From: JAVKDP01 sp040222185
GTDB lineage: Bacteria; Bacteroidota; Rhodothermia; Balneolales; Balneolaceae
NCBI GenBank assembly: GCA_040222185.1
Contig: JAVKDP010000026.1
Span: 62,001 to 126,000, forward strand
Direction of reading: 5' to 3'
Length of the DNA: 64,000 nucleotides
Below, one piece after another: positions 41,312-50,705 of the stretch (position 1 is the stretch's first letter; every line of letters starts with the position of its first letter). The translations under genes were made by a program, and so were the position numbers. The notes under the pieces were generated by a model, which saw nothing but the letters and a program-made list of their open reading frames with translations, had not been told where the DNA came from and ran no database searches.

Positions 41312-43843
41312 CTATTTGCGGATTTCATTTACTCTAAACAGCATATCCGCTGATTGAAGAATTTTCATTCGCAATTGGTTATTGTAGTTTGGTCGGGTTG
41401 CCAGAAAATCCCGAACTGTTTCTACAGCGGTATCTGAGTTATAATTTCCGAGTGTTACACCAGTCCATCTTCCCGGGAAGAAAATATCTCCTGTTACTTG
41501 TATTTGCTCCAATAGCTCAAGACTTGGTAGAATATATTTTTCTGAATCAGAAGTACGAAGAGGATGGTGAAGGTTTCCTAAAGCGCTAAGCACCCATGAT
41601 TCTGTCTGCCGATTTTCTTCTAATGCCAGTGATTCAAAAAAAGAATCCCTGGTTTCCGAATCATTTGACAAACTAGGCGCTATGAATTCAAATCTCCTTT
41701 TTCTGTCGGAGTTTTTAATCTGGCTTAGCTGCTCCGAAATAATATCATCGGCTTTGTCAGGCGACTTGATAGCCAGTACTCCTGCCATAGATATATAATC
41801 ATTCTCTGAGAGGATCAGGCCGTTTACGTCCAGTTCTTTACTCCAAACACTATATAGATTGTCAATTCCGGAAGCTGTAAGAACAATGCTTCTATAAGTA
41901 TTAAAGAAGATCTTTTTTCGGCTGCTTTCTTGTTGAGCAAGCATGGTTTGCCACATTAGCTGCTCAAGTTCTTCTGATCTGGCAAGTCGCTCCTCATCGT
42001 CAAATACATTCCAGTAAATAGTTCTGAGATGACCTAAGGCAAGGTTTAAAAGTAGCTGATTTTCTTCCTCAGGAATGATTTCAATTAAACGATCAAGATA
42101 CTCACTGGCGTCAAGAGTACCTTCCAACATATTTTCATAGATGTTAATCAGGAGTGAGCCTTTGGCAACATCATCGAGCACTTTCCAACCTTCCAGCAAT
42201 GCAATATTTGCAGAGAAGAGTCCATATCCATAACCATTCGAGTTGTTGTACAGCTTCCCTGGGAAAGATCTAAGATCAACAAAAGAGAGGTCAGATCTAC
42301 TCCGGGTAGTGTAGGTGTGCAGTTCTTCATAATGATCAGTCATGAATTCAAAAGTTTGAGGCCAAACCCGGTTTTTACCCTCAGGATCTATTTGTCTTAC
42401 TTCCATTGAAATGTATTCACCTTTCTGGATATCAAATGTTGGCCTCCCGGGAGTATTTACCCAAACTTCGCTCCAGGCTTTCAGGTCAGCTGAAGTTTTT
42501 TGATCTAAAATAGAGATTAAATCCGGCCAGGTTGCATTGGCAAATGCATAAGTGTTAAGATATTCCTGTAATCCTTCTCTAAAAGTTTCTTCACCAACTA
42601 AAAGTTCTAGCTGACGCATCATAATAGGAGCTTTATTATAAATAATAGCTCCATACATAGTTCCGGCTTTATTCAGGTTTGGTAACTCTTGCCGAATAGG
42701 GTTTGCTCCGGTAGTACGATCTACAGAGTACGCACTTGGATAATGCCTCACCAGGAAATTCAGATCATGGTTAATATTCGGGAAGCTTGGATTCACAATC
42801 TTGGCAGCCATAAAGTTGGCAAATACTTCCTTGGTCCATACATCATTGAACCAATCCATTGTAACAAGATCTCCAAACCACATATGTGCTGTTTCATGGG
42901 CAATTAAACTGGCTCTTCCCAGTAATCGTGATTCAGATGGAGCTTCATCCAGGAACAAGCTGGAAGCGCGATATTGAATGGCTCCCACATGTTCCATGCC
43001 ACCATATTGAAAGGATGGAATCAATGCGAAATCGAATTTCTTAAAAGGATACTTTATACCAGTGTAGTCTTCAAGCCATTTAATAGAAGAGGCATGAAGC
43101 TGGAAGATATCCTCCAGGTTTCTCTCAACTTTATCCTCATCTGTTTCGCGGTGGAGCAGGGTCATTTCGTATCCATCAACGGTTCTGGTGATGGTTTCAA
43201 ACTCTCCGGCTACGAATGAAAAGAGGTAAGAACTTATGAGGTCAGAAGGTTCAAAACTCCAAAGAGTGGTACTATCTCTTTCAGTTTTAGCTTCTAAAGG
43301 AGCATTAGAAACAGCTTTCCAGTTTTGGGGTAATTCAAGTGAGAGAGTGTAGTTTGCCTTCAGGTTGGGTTGATCAAATAAGGGAAAGGCTGTTCGTGCC
43401 CTATCCGGAACGAATAGAGTGTACAGATATTCAGGATTTCGGTTTAGTGAAGTTTCCCCTGCTTTAAACTCTATGCTTACAGTGTTGGATCCTGTTGTTA
43501 GTAAGCTTTTGGGAAGCAATACATGCTCATTTTCGAATAAAATATCAGTATTACTTCCATTTATATTGATGGCAGATAAGTTTTCTGCCTTCTCACGGAA
43601 ATCAAGTGCCAGATCTCTGGAGTTCTCTGAAAGAGAAAAGGTAATTACATTTTTACCTGTGATAGGCAGGTCTTTATTCTCAGGAATAGTTAAGTGTAAG
43701 GTATACTCAATTTCGCTTACTACCTGCTTTCGAAATTCTGCTAGTTCTATGGATACACCAGGTTGTAATTCTTTATTTGTATTGCACCCTAATAAGGTAT
43801 TAATGCTTAAAAGGCAGAGTATAAAGAGCTTTAAATGTTTCAT
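41312..43843 (-). CDS. M1-family aminopeptidase lipoprotein
   Basis: The 843-residue protein has a lipobox (LLGC, lipid cysteine at residue 20). The catalytic domain shows the exopeptidase motif as GGMEH in SFQYGGMEHVGAIQYR and the zinc motif HETAHMWFGDLVTMDWFND followed by the third ligand Glu in WTKEVFANF. The C-terminal helical ERAP1-like domain is present but shortish. It should remove N-terminal residues from peptides at the outer membrane or in the periplasm. It is monocistronic, with the aquaporin terminator upstream. Confidence 0.93.
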   Translation of the reverse strand: MKHLKLFILCLLSINTLLGCNTNKELQPGVSIELAEFRKQVVSEIEYTLHLTIPENKDLPITGKNVITFSLSENSRDLALDFREKAENLSAININGSNTDILFENEHVLLPKSLLTTGSNTVSIEFKAGETSLNRNPEYLYTLFVPDRARTAFPLFDQPNLKANYTLSLELPQNWKAVSNAPLEAKTERDSTTLWSFEPSDLISSYLFSFVAGEFETITRTVDGYEMTLLHRETDEDKVERNLEDIFQLHASSIKWLEDYTGIKYPFKKFDFALIPSFQYGGMEHVGAIQYRASSLFLDEAPSESRLLGRASLIAHETAHMWFGDLVTMDWFNDVWTKEVFANFMAAKIVNPSFPNINHDLNFLVRHYPSAYSVDRTTGANPIRQELPNLNKAGTMYGAIIYNKAPIMMRQLELLVGEETFREGLQEYLNTYAFANATWPDLISILDQKTSADLKAWSEVWVNTPGRPTFDIQKGEYISMEVRQIDPEGKNRVWPQTFEFMTDHYEELHTYTTRSRSDLSFVDLRSFPGKLYNNSNGYGYGLFSANIALLEGWKVLDDVAKGSLLINIYENMLEGTLDASEYLDRLIEIIPEEENQLLLNLALGHLRTIYWNVFDDEERLARSEELEQLMWQTMLAQQESSRKKIFFNTYRSIVLTASGIDNLYSVWSKELDVNGLILSENDYISMAGVLAIKSPDKADDIISEQLSQIKNSDRKRRFEFIAPSLSNDSETRDSFFESLALEENRQTESWVLSALGNLHHPLRTSDSEKYILPSLELLEQIQVTGDIFFPGRWTGVTLGNYNSDTAVETVRDFLATRPNYNNQLRMKILQSADMLFRVNEIRK

Positions 43844-43882
43844 AGATGACGTATTAACTTAGAAGGTAAAGTGAGCTTAAAA

Positions 43883-43919
43883 TAAAAAACCTCCATAACA
43901 ATGAAGTCATAGAGGTTTT
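43883..43919 (-). terminator. Rho-independent terminator of the aquaporin gene
   Basis: On the minus strand AAAACCTC and GAGGTTTT pair around a loop, followed by a T-rich run, 20 bases after the aquaporin stop codon. On the plus strand there is nothing to terminate. Confidence 0.75.
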
Positions 43920-43939
43920 AAAAATTCATAAAAAGTCAG

Positions 43940-44554
43940 TTATTCTGAGTCTACAAACTTGAATGCAAAAGCAGCAACTGCACCAGCAACTAGGTTAGCG
44001 ACAAGGTAAATCCATAAGTTACTCCACGAAAGTAGTCCTGCTAGGCTTCCTCCAACAACAACAGCTGGGTTAAAAGCTCCTCCGGAAATTCCTCCAAGGG
44101 TAAAAGCCATCGCAGTGACTGTAAATCCGATTGCAAGGCCAAAGTAAGAGTTACCAGCTGATCGGTCAGCAGTAGCTACATTCAGAATCACAAAACAAAG
44201 AGCAAAAGTACCCAGGAATTCAGCCGTTAAAGCGGGAACCACTTCAACCTCCATTCCGGAACCCATAGGAATTCCCAGCAGAGATGTAGCTACAGTAGCC
44301 GCAATTGCTGAAGCAGCAAGCTGTGCAATTACATAACCAGCAATATCTTTTGTTTCACACTTTCCGCGAATCCAAACGGCTAAAGTAACAGCCGGGTTAT
44401 AATGAGCACCCGAAATAGGCCCTCCTGCATAAATCATTACCATTAAAGCAGCACCAATTGCCAAAGGAGCCAGGGCACCTGCATTGGCTACGGCGGTAAT
44501 TATGGCGAACATTAAAAAGAAGGTTCCAATGAACTCAACAACATATTTTTTCAT
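43940..44554 (-). CDS. Aquaporin (MIP family)
   Basis: The 204-residue protein has six membrane helices and both pore signatures: NPA in GAHYNPAVTLAVWIRG and NPA in GGAFNPAVVVGGSLAG. Absence of an Asp after the second NPA and the short length favour a water channel (AqpZ-like) over a glycerol facilitator, but the exact selectivity is not settled. It is followed by its own terminator. Its osmotic role fits a halophilic host. Confidence 0.9.
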   Translation of the reverse strand: MKKYVVEFIGTFFLMFAIITAVANAGALAPLAIGAALMVMIYAGGPISGAHYNPAVTLAVWIRGKCETKDIAGYVIAQLAASAIAATVATSLLGIPMGSGMEVEVVPALTAEFLGTFALCFVILNVATADRSAGNSYFGLAIGFTVTAMAFTLGGISGGAFNPAVVVGGSLAGLLSWSNLWIYLVANLVAGAVAAFAFKFVDSE

Positions 44555-44594
44555 GACCGAGTAGTTAGTTAGAATTATGGTCGAATATCAGGAA

Positions 44595-45281
44595 TTATTT
44601 AGACTGTTCCTTCCTCATCTTTTGGCATTCACACTTTTTCCCGTAATTGATGCAAAGAGAGTGGTCAGGAGCTTTGGAGAACCTGGCCTTACAAGGGCCC
44701 CGGCCATGATGGATCATTAAGTGTGATAAGTCAGTCCAGCTTTCCTGTGGAAAAAGGGCCATTAGATCTCGTTCGATTTTGTCTGTGTTATTCTTTTCTT
44801 TGGTTAGCCCAAAACGATTTGAAAATCGCTTTACATGCGTATCAACTACAACTCCCACATTGATGTTAAAAGCATTTCCTAATACAACATTTGCGGTTTT
44901 TCGTGCGGCACCACGCAGACTTAATAAGTCATCCATGTTTTGAGGTACTTCTCCTCCAAATTCAGAAACTAGACGTTTAGAAGTTTCTTTAAGTGACTTA
45001 GCCTTATTACGGTAAAAGCCCGTAGTTCGAACGAGTTCCTCAAGCTCTTCTAGCGGAGCTTCTGCCATAAGCTCGGGGGTTGGATACGTTTCAAAAAGCG
45101 CTGGGGTTACCAGGTTTACACGAACATCGGTGCATTGTGCACTAAGTATTGTTGCAATTAGTAATTCGAAAGGGTTTCTATGATTCAGTTCGCAATGGGG
45201 ATCAGGATAATTAGCATACAATTCTTCTAAAATTTTCAGAGCTCTTTCTTTCTGGAGTTTGGTTTTCTTGGGTAGCTTCAT
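44595..45281 (-). CDS. nth: Endonuclease III
   Basis: The 228-residue DNA glycosylase/AP lyase acts in base-excision repair of oxidised pyrimidines. The helix-hairpin-helix with catalytic lysine appears as LRGAARKTANVVLGNAF (E. coli LPGVGRKTANVV), and the catalytic aspartate is in VVVDTHVKRFSNRFG. The C-terminal iron-sulfur cysteines are present but spaced C-x12-C-x6-C-x-C (GPCKARFSKAPDHSLC, then KKCECQKM) instead of the usual C-x6-C-x2-C-x5-C. Cluster loading may therefore differ. Confidence 0.93.
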   Translation of the reverse strand: MKLPKKTKLQKERALKILEELYANYPDPHCELNHRNPFELLIATILSAQCTDVRVNLVTPALFETYPTPELMAEAPLEELEELVRTTGFYRNKAKSLKETSKRLVSEFGGEVPQNMDDLLSLRGAARKTANVVLGNAFNINVGVVVDTHVKRFSNRFGLTKEKNNTDKIERDLMALFPQESWTDLSHLMIHHGRGPCKARFSKAPDHSLCINYGKKCECQKMRKEQSK

Positions 45282-45389
45282 CGTTGTTCGTGAACTAATG
45301 CTTGTATTAGGTGATAAAAATTACGACTCTACGCAGAAGTATCGTCTGCTAAAGTCTGGATTAAAAAATTACTAAGAGGGTTTATATTG

Positions 45390-46970
45390 ATGAACCAACC
45401 CCAGGAGAAAAAAACACTTCATAATACTATAAATTATGCCCTGATAGGTCTGTTTTTTGGATTCATATTTCCAATAGCAGCCACTCTCTTCGACATAAGT
45501 TTACAAAATTTGCCTCTTACATTTCCCAATGTTTTGAAAGTGCAATCAATGAACCCCTTGCACTGGATTATAGATACAGCACCGGTCTTTCTGGGTCTTT
45601 TTTCTGCCCTGGCTGGATATTTAAAAGATCAGGTTGTTAATGTAAACAGAGAACTTGAAGAGATTATCGCTAAAAGAACGGAGAGTATAGAACGAAAAAA
45701 CCAGCTACTTAAACAGGAAATTGACCACCGTAAAGAAGCAGAATTAGAGCTTGTTAAAGCCAAAGAACAAGCCGAGGCAGGAGCTAATGCAAAAACACGA
45801 TTTCTATCCACAATGAGTCATGAAATCAGAACACCTCTTAACGCGATTATAGGGATGACAGGTTTACTGAATGATGGTTCTTTGAGCTCTGAACAAAGAG
45901 AGTTTGTAAAAATTATTGACAAGAGTGGTGAAAACTTACTCGGCATTATCAATAATATCCTGGAGTATGCTAAAATTGATTCCGGAGTAGCTGTCTTAGA
46001 GGAAGTCGAGTTTAGCATCACCGGTTTACTTGACGATGTAATTGAGATAATATCAACTAATAACCTAAAAGAACAGGTTGAGCTTAGCTATAAAGTGGAT
46101 GAAACCATTCCATCGGTTTTGATAGGAGATTCAGCCAGAATTCGGCAGGTACTGGTTCACCTAGTAAGAAATGCTATAAAATTTACAGAAGAAGGTCTGA
46201 TTACGATATTAGTTGAGCCAGGGCAAATGGATGAATCATCACTTGAACTAGACATAAAGGTAAAGGATACCGGAATTGGAATTCCAAAAGAGAATCAAGA
46301 AGGATTATTCAAATACTTTTCACAGGTTGATAGCAGTAACACCAGAAAGTATGGCGGAACGGGTTTAGGGCTTGCAATATGTAAGAAGCTAGTTGAAATG
46401 CTGGGTGGAGAAATTTCATTAGAAAGTGAAGTTGGGGTGGGTAGTACTTTTCACTTCAATATTGTAGTCAAGAAAACTATGAATTCAACAGGTGAAAATG
46501 ACATAATTGCTAAAGACCGAATTGTGGAGAGTACAAAAAGGTTGAGCCCTTCAGAAGGACGAACCGATATAAATATAAACATGCCAGTAAAGAAGTTGAA
46601 GATTCTCCTTGCAGAGGATAATGACATAAATCAGAAAGTGATTGGTAAAATGCTGGCTCGCTTAGGACAAAGCTGTGATGTAGCAGGTAATGGTATTGAA
46701 GCATTGGAAATGTGCCAGTTAATACCCTATGATTTAATATTCATGGATATGAAAATGCCAGAAATGGATGGTGTTGAAGCAACAGTAGAGTTGCTAAGCC
46801 TGGAGCCAAAACTGAAGAAGACTCCGGTTATTGTTGCCATGACCGCCAACGCGATGGATGAAGATAGAAAGAAATGCCTGGATGCAGGTATGAATGACTT
46901 CCTGGCCAAGCCTGTAAAGCTTGAGGAGCTGGAAGCCATGATGCAAAAGTGGTTTAAGGCCGAGTCTTAA
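45390..46970 (+). CDS. Hybrid sensor histidine kinase / response regulator
   Basis: The start at ATG 45390 is preceded by AAGAGGG. The 526-residue protein has two membrane helices (about 16-37 and 62-83) with a short periplasmic loop, a coiled coil (VNRELEEIIAKRTESIERKN), a HisKA domain (FLSTMSHEIRTPLNAIIGMT), and a HATPase_c domain (N-box HLVRNAIKFTEEG, G-boxes DTGIGIP and YGGTGLGLAI). A C-terminal receiver follows with the phospho-aspartate in IFMDMKMPEMDG and the lysine in AKPVKLEEL. No output regulator gene is adjacent. The 3' end overlaps the FKBP gene by four bases. Confidence 0.92.
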   Translation: MNQPQEKKTLHNTINYALIGLFFGFIFPIAATLFDISLQNLPLTFPNVLKVQSMNPLHWIIDTAPVFLGLFSALAGYLKDQVVNVNRELEEIIAKRTESIERKNQLLKQEIDHRKEAELELVKAKEQAEAGANAKTRFLSTMSHEIRTPLNAIIGMTGLLNDGSLSSEQREFVKIIDKSGENLLGIINNILEYAKIDSGVAVLEEVEFSITGLLDDVIEIISTNNLKEQVELSYKVDETIPSVLIGDSARIRQVLVHLVRNAIKFTEEGLITILVEPGQMDESSLELDIKVKDTGIGIPKENQEGLFKYFSQVDSSNTRKYGGTGLGLAICKKLVEMLGGEISLESEVGVGSTFHFNIVVKKTMNSTGENDIIAKDRIVESTKRLSPSEGRTDININMPVKKLKILLAEDNDINQKVIGKMLARLGQSCDVAGNGIEALEMCQLIPYDLIFMDMKMPEMDGVEATVELLSLEPKLKKTPVIVAMTANAMDEDRKKCLDAGMNDFLAKPVKLEELEAMMQKWFKAES

Positions 46971-47452
46971 AACAGTAGAATTTCGAAAATCAGGTTCGCA
47001 TTTGGTGGAATATCCTGTCCCTGTCCGATTGTACCATATCCATATACTGATGGAATATATAATGTAATTCTTCCGCCAGGCTTAATTAGCGGTATTCCAA
47101 TTTGCCAGCCAACAATGAGATTACCCAGGTCGAAAGATATTGGCGTTTCTCTTCCGTCAAATGTATTACCATTGCTCATTAACCTACCTTCATAAGTAAC
47201 AGCTACCTGGTCACACAAATCAGGGTTTGAACCACTTCCTTCTCTGCTTATCACATATCTTAAACCGGATGGGTGTATTTGGGCATCAATGTTATTATTT
47301 GCCAAATATGCATCAATTGCTGCGATATCAGCAGCTAATTGACTTTCACTGACTCTGAGGTCTGGTTCAGAATCACAGCTGTCCTTACAACTATTTAGTG
47401 AAATAGAAAAAAACAGGATTACAATCGGTAAGTAGAGAAACTTTTTATTCAT
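46967..47452 (-). CDS. FKBP-type peptidyl-prolyl isomerase lipoprotein
   Basis: The 161-residue protein has a signal with lipobox (FFSISLNSC, lipid cysteine at residue 22). A linker and an FKBP domain follow (YVISREGSGSNPDLCDQVAV, TYEGRLMSNGNTFDGRE, IVGWQIGIPLIKPGGRITLY, and the end PPNANLIFEILLF). It should isomerise prolyl bonds or act as a chaperone on the periplasmic face. It converges on the histidine kinase gene with a four-base overlap and has its own promoter region upstream. Confidence 0.92.
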   Translation of the reverse strand: MNKKFLYLPIVILFFSISLNSCKDSCDSEPDLRVSESQLAADIAAIDAYLANNNIDAQIHPSGLRYVISREGSGSNPDLCDQVAVTYEGRLMSNGNTFDGRETPISFDLGNLIVGWQIGIPLIKPGGRITLYIPSVYGYGTIGQGQDIPPNANLIFEILLF

Positions 47453-47498
47453 CTAGGAGCTCAAATTTTTTAATTGAAACAAGTTAAAATCATTTACA

Positions 47499-47530
47499 CA
47501 AAAAAGCTCCGACTTTATGAGTCGGAGCTA
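47499..47530 (-). terminator. Rho-independent terminator of the pnt operon
   Basis: On the minus strand AGCTCCGAC (complement of 47521-47529) pairs with GTCGGAGCT (47505-47513) and a T-run follows. It lies 34 bases after the pntB stop. Confidence 0.85.
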
Positions 47531-47563
47531 TAAAAAGATTTCAGTTCTTTTTTGAAATAAAGA

Positions 47564-48985
47564 TCAAACGTCATTTAATGCTTCATTCAACGCTTGTAGA
47601 CTCTTTTTAGCATCTCCAAAAAACATCTGGTTTTTATCCGCATAAAATAATGGGTTATCAATGCCAGCGTAACCAAAACTCAAACTTCGTTTGAAAACAA
47701 TGGTTCGTTTAGCTTCGTCCACATCCAGGATTGGCATTCCATAAATTGGGCTTCCCGGAGAAGTTTTAGCCATTGGATTAACTACATCATTTGCACCAAT
47801 AATCATCACCACATCTGTTGTAGCAAATTCCGGGTTAATCTGGTCCATATCATAAAGAAGATCATAGGGTACATCAGCTTCAGCCAATAGAACGTTCATA
47901 TGACCTGGCATACGACCTGCTACCGGGTGAATTCCATATTTAACCTGGACACCTCTTGCTTCCAGCTTCGCAGCAACTTCTTTCACAATATGCTGTGCCT
48001 GGGCAACGGCTAATCCATATCCAGGAACTATCACTACTTTAGAAGCATAAGCCACCTGGATAGCTAAATCTTCAGCAGATGTTTCTCGAACAGATTTATC
48101 ACCATCTGCTCCACCAGAACCAGCAGCTCCGTCATCACCACCAAATGATCCAAAAATCACATTGAATAGCGAACGGTTCATAGCTTTACACATAATCTGT
48201 GTTAGTATGAGGCCTGCAGCGCCAACCAATGCACCTGAAACGATGAGCAGATTATTCCCCAGAACAAAACCAGCCATGGATGCTGCAATTCCGGAATAAG
48301 AATTCAGTAAGGAAATAACAACGGGCATATCAGCACCACCAATCGGGATTACTGAAGTAATACCAATCAATAAAGAAACTCCCAGGATAACCCAGAAGAG
48401 CGTCATATTGGAAGGGTCAAATGTGAAGAAACCAATCACAACCAATACCCCAATCATAGAACCGATATTGATAATATTTAAGCCCGGGAATGTAATCGCA
48501 TTACCGGAGATAAAGCCTTTGAGCTTACCAAAAGCAATAAAACTACCTGTGAAAGTTAAAGCACCGATAAAAATACTTAGACCTGTTGTCACCAGGCTTG
48601 TTGGATCAATCATCGTAACATCAGTATTTCGGGCTAATTCACCCCAGGCCACTAATGCCGAAGAGGCACCACCAAAACCATTGAAAATGGCTACCAATTC
48701 TGGCATAGATGTCATTTCAACCTTTTTGGCTGCTATTGCACCAATAAGTCCGCCAAGAACTACGCCACCAATAATTAATTCAAAAGAAACGATCTGTAAA
48801 TCAAAAAGGGTAACAACCACACCAATCAGCATACCAGTAGCAGCAAGTTGGTTACCTTTCCGTGCTGTGGCTGGTGAGTTAAGAAGTTTAAGTCCCCGGA
48901 TAAAAAATGCAGTCGCAACCAAGTATAATAGCTGAATGGTATCTGGAAGCCATGCAACAATGGCTTCTGGTAAAAACTGACTCAT
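47564..48985 (-). CDS. pntB: NAD(P) transhydrogenase subunit beta
   Basis: The 473-residue protein is the beta subunit of the proton-translocating transhydrogenase. It has about nine membrane helices in the first 270 residues and a C-terminal NADP-binding domain III (VVIVPGYGLAVAQAQHIVKE, VKYGIHPVAGRMPGHMNVLL, VVMIIGANDVVNP). It transfers hydride from NADH to NADP while protons flow inward. It overlaps the small alpha-2 subunit gene by four bases and ends before a terminator. Confidence 0.96.
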   Translation of the reverse strand: MSQFLPEAIVAWLPDTIQLLYLVATAFFIRGLKLLNSPATARKGNQLAATGMLIGVVVTLFDLQIVSFELIIGGVVLGGLIGAIAAKKVEMTSMPELVAIFNGFGGASSALVAWGELARNTDVTMIDPTSLVTTGLSIFIGALTFTGSFIAFGKLKGFISGNAITFPGLNIINIGSMIGVLVVIGFFTFDPSNMTLFWVILGVSLLIGITSVIPIGGADMPVVISLLNSYSGIAASMAGFVLGNNLLIVSGALVGAAGLILTQIMCKAMNRSLFNVIFGSFGGDDGAAGSGGADGDKSVRETSAEDLAIQVAYASKVVIVPGYGLAVAQAQHIVKEVAAKLEARGVQVKYGIHPVAGRMPGHMNVLLAEADVPYDLLYDMDQINPEFATTDVVMIIGANDVVNPMAKTSPGSPIYGMPILDVDEAKRTIVFKRSLSFGYAGIDNPLFYADKNQMFFGDAKKSLQALNEALNDV

Positions 48986-49272
48986 TTGTCATCCTCCTTT
49001 TTCTTGAACATCTCAAGCATTCGATCGGTAACCATAAAGCCACCCACTACATTAATTGTAGCGAATACAATAGCAACAAATCCAAGCCACCTTCCTAGTT
49101 CACCTCCAACGCCACCTGCTACTATGATTGCACCAACAATGGTAATACCAGAAATGGCATTCGCTCCACTCATTAAAGGAGTATGTAATGTTGGAGGTAC
49201 TTTTGAGATAAGTTCAAAGCCGATAAAGCAGGCTAAGACAAAAATAAATAGCGAAAATATTAATACGGACAT
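48982..49272 (-). CDS. pntAB: NAD(P) transhydrogenase subunit alpha part 2 (membrane)
   Basis: The 96-residue membrane protein (IFSLFIFVLACFIGFELISK, PPTLHTPLMSGANAISGI) corresponds to the membrane portion of PntA, split off as a separate gene. It overlaps pntB by four bases and follows pntAA by 71 bases. The split alpha subunit is the common layout outside Enterobacteria. Confidence 0.95.
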   Translation of the reverse strand: MSVLIFSLFIFVLACFIGFELISKVPPTLHTPLMSGANAISGITIVGAIIVAGGVGGELGRWLGFVAIVFATINVVGGFMVTDRMLEMFKKKEDDK

Positions 49273-49343
49273 AAGTAATTGAATTGCGAATGATAAACAG
49301 GTGCGTCAAATACTGACAAGCTACCTCTGCTTATTATTCTAGT

Positions 49344-50462
49344 TTATTTAAGCATTGGGCTTATAATCTCGCCGTTATGCGTAATGGTAGTATTCAATAA
49401 AATTTCGTCTTCAAAATCGAAATTGATAGCTTCATCTTTTATAAGAAGGTTGAGAAGGTTAAGTATGTTTTTGGCATACAATAAACTTGCATGGTTGGCT
49501 AGCTGGCTTGGTAGATTAACCGGGCCTACAATTTTAACTTCATTAGCTATAATCGTTTTCCCAGCTTCGGTAAGCTCGCAGTTTCCACCATTCTCAGCAG
49601 CAAGATCAACAATTACTGATCCGGCTTTCATATCAGCAACCATTTCTTTGGTAACTAAAAGTGGTGCTGGCCGTCCCGGAATCAGAGCTGTTGTTATAAC
49701 AATGTCTGATTTCTTCACATGATCATGAACAACTTGCTTCTGCCTTTCCTGGCTATCTTTGGAAAGCTCTTTTGCATACCCGCCTTTAGTTTCGGTGTCT
49801 TCTTCTTCAAGAGGAACTTCAACAAACTTGGCACCAAGGCTTTCTACCTGCTCTTTTACTACAGGACGAACATCGTAGGCTTCAACTACTGCTCCAAGCT
49901 TTCGGCAGGTAGCAATGGCTTGTAGCCCTGCAACACCCGCTCCAAGAATCAGAGCTTTTGATGGAGGAATAGTACCTGCAGCGGTCATCATCATCGGGAA
50001 ATACTTATCCAGTTCGCTGGCAGCAATCAAAGAAGCTTTATAACCAGCAATGGAGCTCATAGAAGATAAGGCATCCATGTTTTGAGCCCGCGAAATTCTT
50101 GGGATTGCATCCATTCCCATCGAGGAAATACCAAGTTTCTGAAGCTCAGAAACCAGGTCAGGGTGTTGTAATGCCCAAAGGAAGCTAATAAGAGTAGCAC
50201 TGGCTTTCAGGTTCTTAAGTTCATCAATGGAAGGGGTCTGAACTGCAACTAAAATATCTGCTCCTTTAAAAAGGGCTTCTCTCGAAGCTTCAATCTTTGC
50301 ACCCGCAGCTTCATAATCAGAGTTCAAAAAATTCGAATTGAGACCTGCATCTTTTTCAACCCAAACTTCAATATTTTTCTTAACAAACTGAGCAGCAACA
50401 TCCGGGCTAAGTGCAACCCGCCGTTCGTGCTCTGCTGTTTCTTTTGGGACAGCAATAATCAA
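49344..50462 (-). CDS. pntAA: NAD(P) transhydrogenase subunit alpha part 1 (NAD-binding)
   Basis: The 372-residue soluble subunit resembles alanine dehydrogenase. It begins IIAVPKETAEHERRVALSPD and has the NAD-binding GAGVAGLQAIATCRKLGAVV and the RQD-loop-type segments. The TTG start at 50462 is supported by GGAGG about six bases upstream on the minus strand. It is first in the pntAA-pntAB-pntB operon, which supplies NADPH. Confidence 0.95.
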   Translation of the reverse strand: MIIAVPKETAEHERRVALSPDVAAQFVKKNIEVWVEKDAGLNSNFLNSDYEAAGAKIEASREALFKGADILVAVQTPSIDELKNLKASATLISFLWALQHPDLVSELQKLGISSMGMDAIPRISRAQNMDALSSMSSIAGYKASLIAASELDKYFPMMMTAAGTIPPSKALILGAGVAGLQAIATCRKLGAVVEAYDVRPVVKEQVESLGAKFVEVPLEEEDTETKGGYAKELSKDSQERQKQVVHDHVKKSDIVITTALIPGRPAPLLVTKEMVADMKAGSVIVDLAAENGGNCELTEAGKTIIANEVKIVGPVNLPSQLANHASLLYAKNILNLLNLLIKDEAINFDFEDEILLNTTITHNGEIISPMLK

Positions 50463-50705
50463 TTTTATCCTCCAACTTTAGTTTCAAATAACATAATGAA
50501 ATAGAACAATTTGACCAATAAAAGTGGGAGCGCTTTTTTAAGCGTAGAGGAAAAGAGTCAAAAACTACTCTCTGGCGATTTAGATTTTTTGAGCGAGCGG
50601 GTAAAATAGTAGTGCCATACTCATAAAGACCTATAATAAAATAAATTAGGGCATTTTTGGCTTGGAAAATGTATAATAAGGGAGGTACAAAGAAATAAGG
50701 GTGTT

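Noticed and set aside
50520..50545. GAGCGCTTTTTTAAGCG hairpin in the pntAA upstream region
   Set aside because: A 5-bp stem without a following T-run; too weak to call a terminator or operator.
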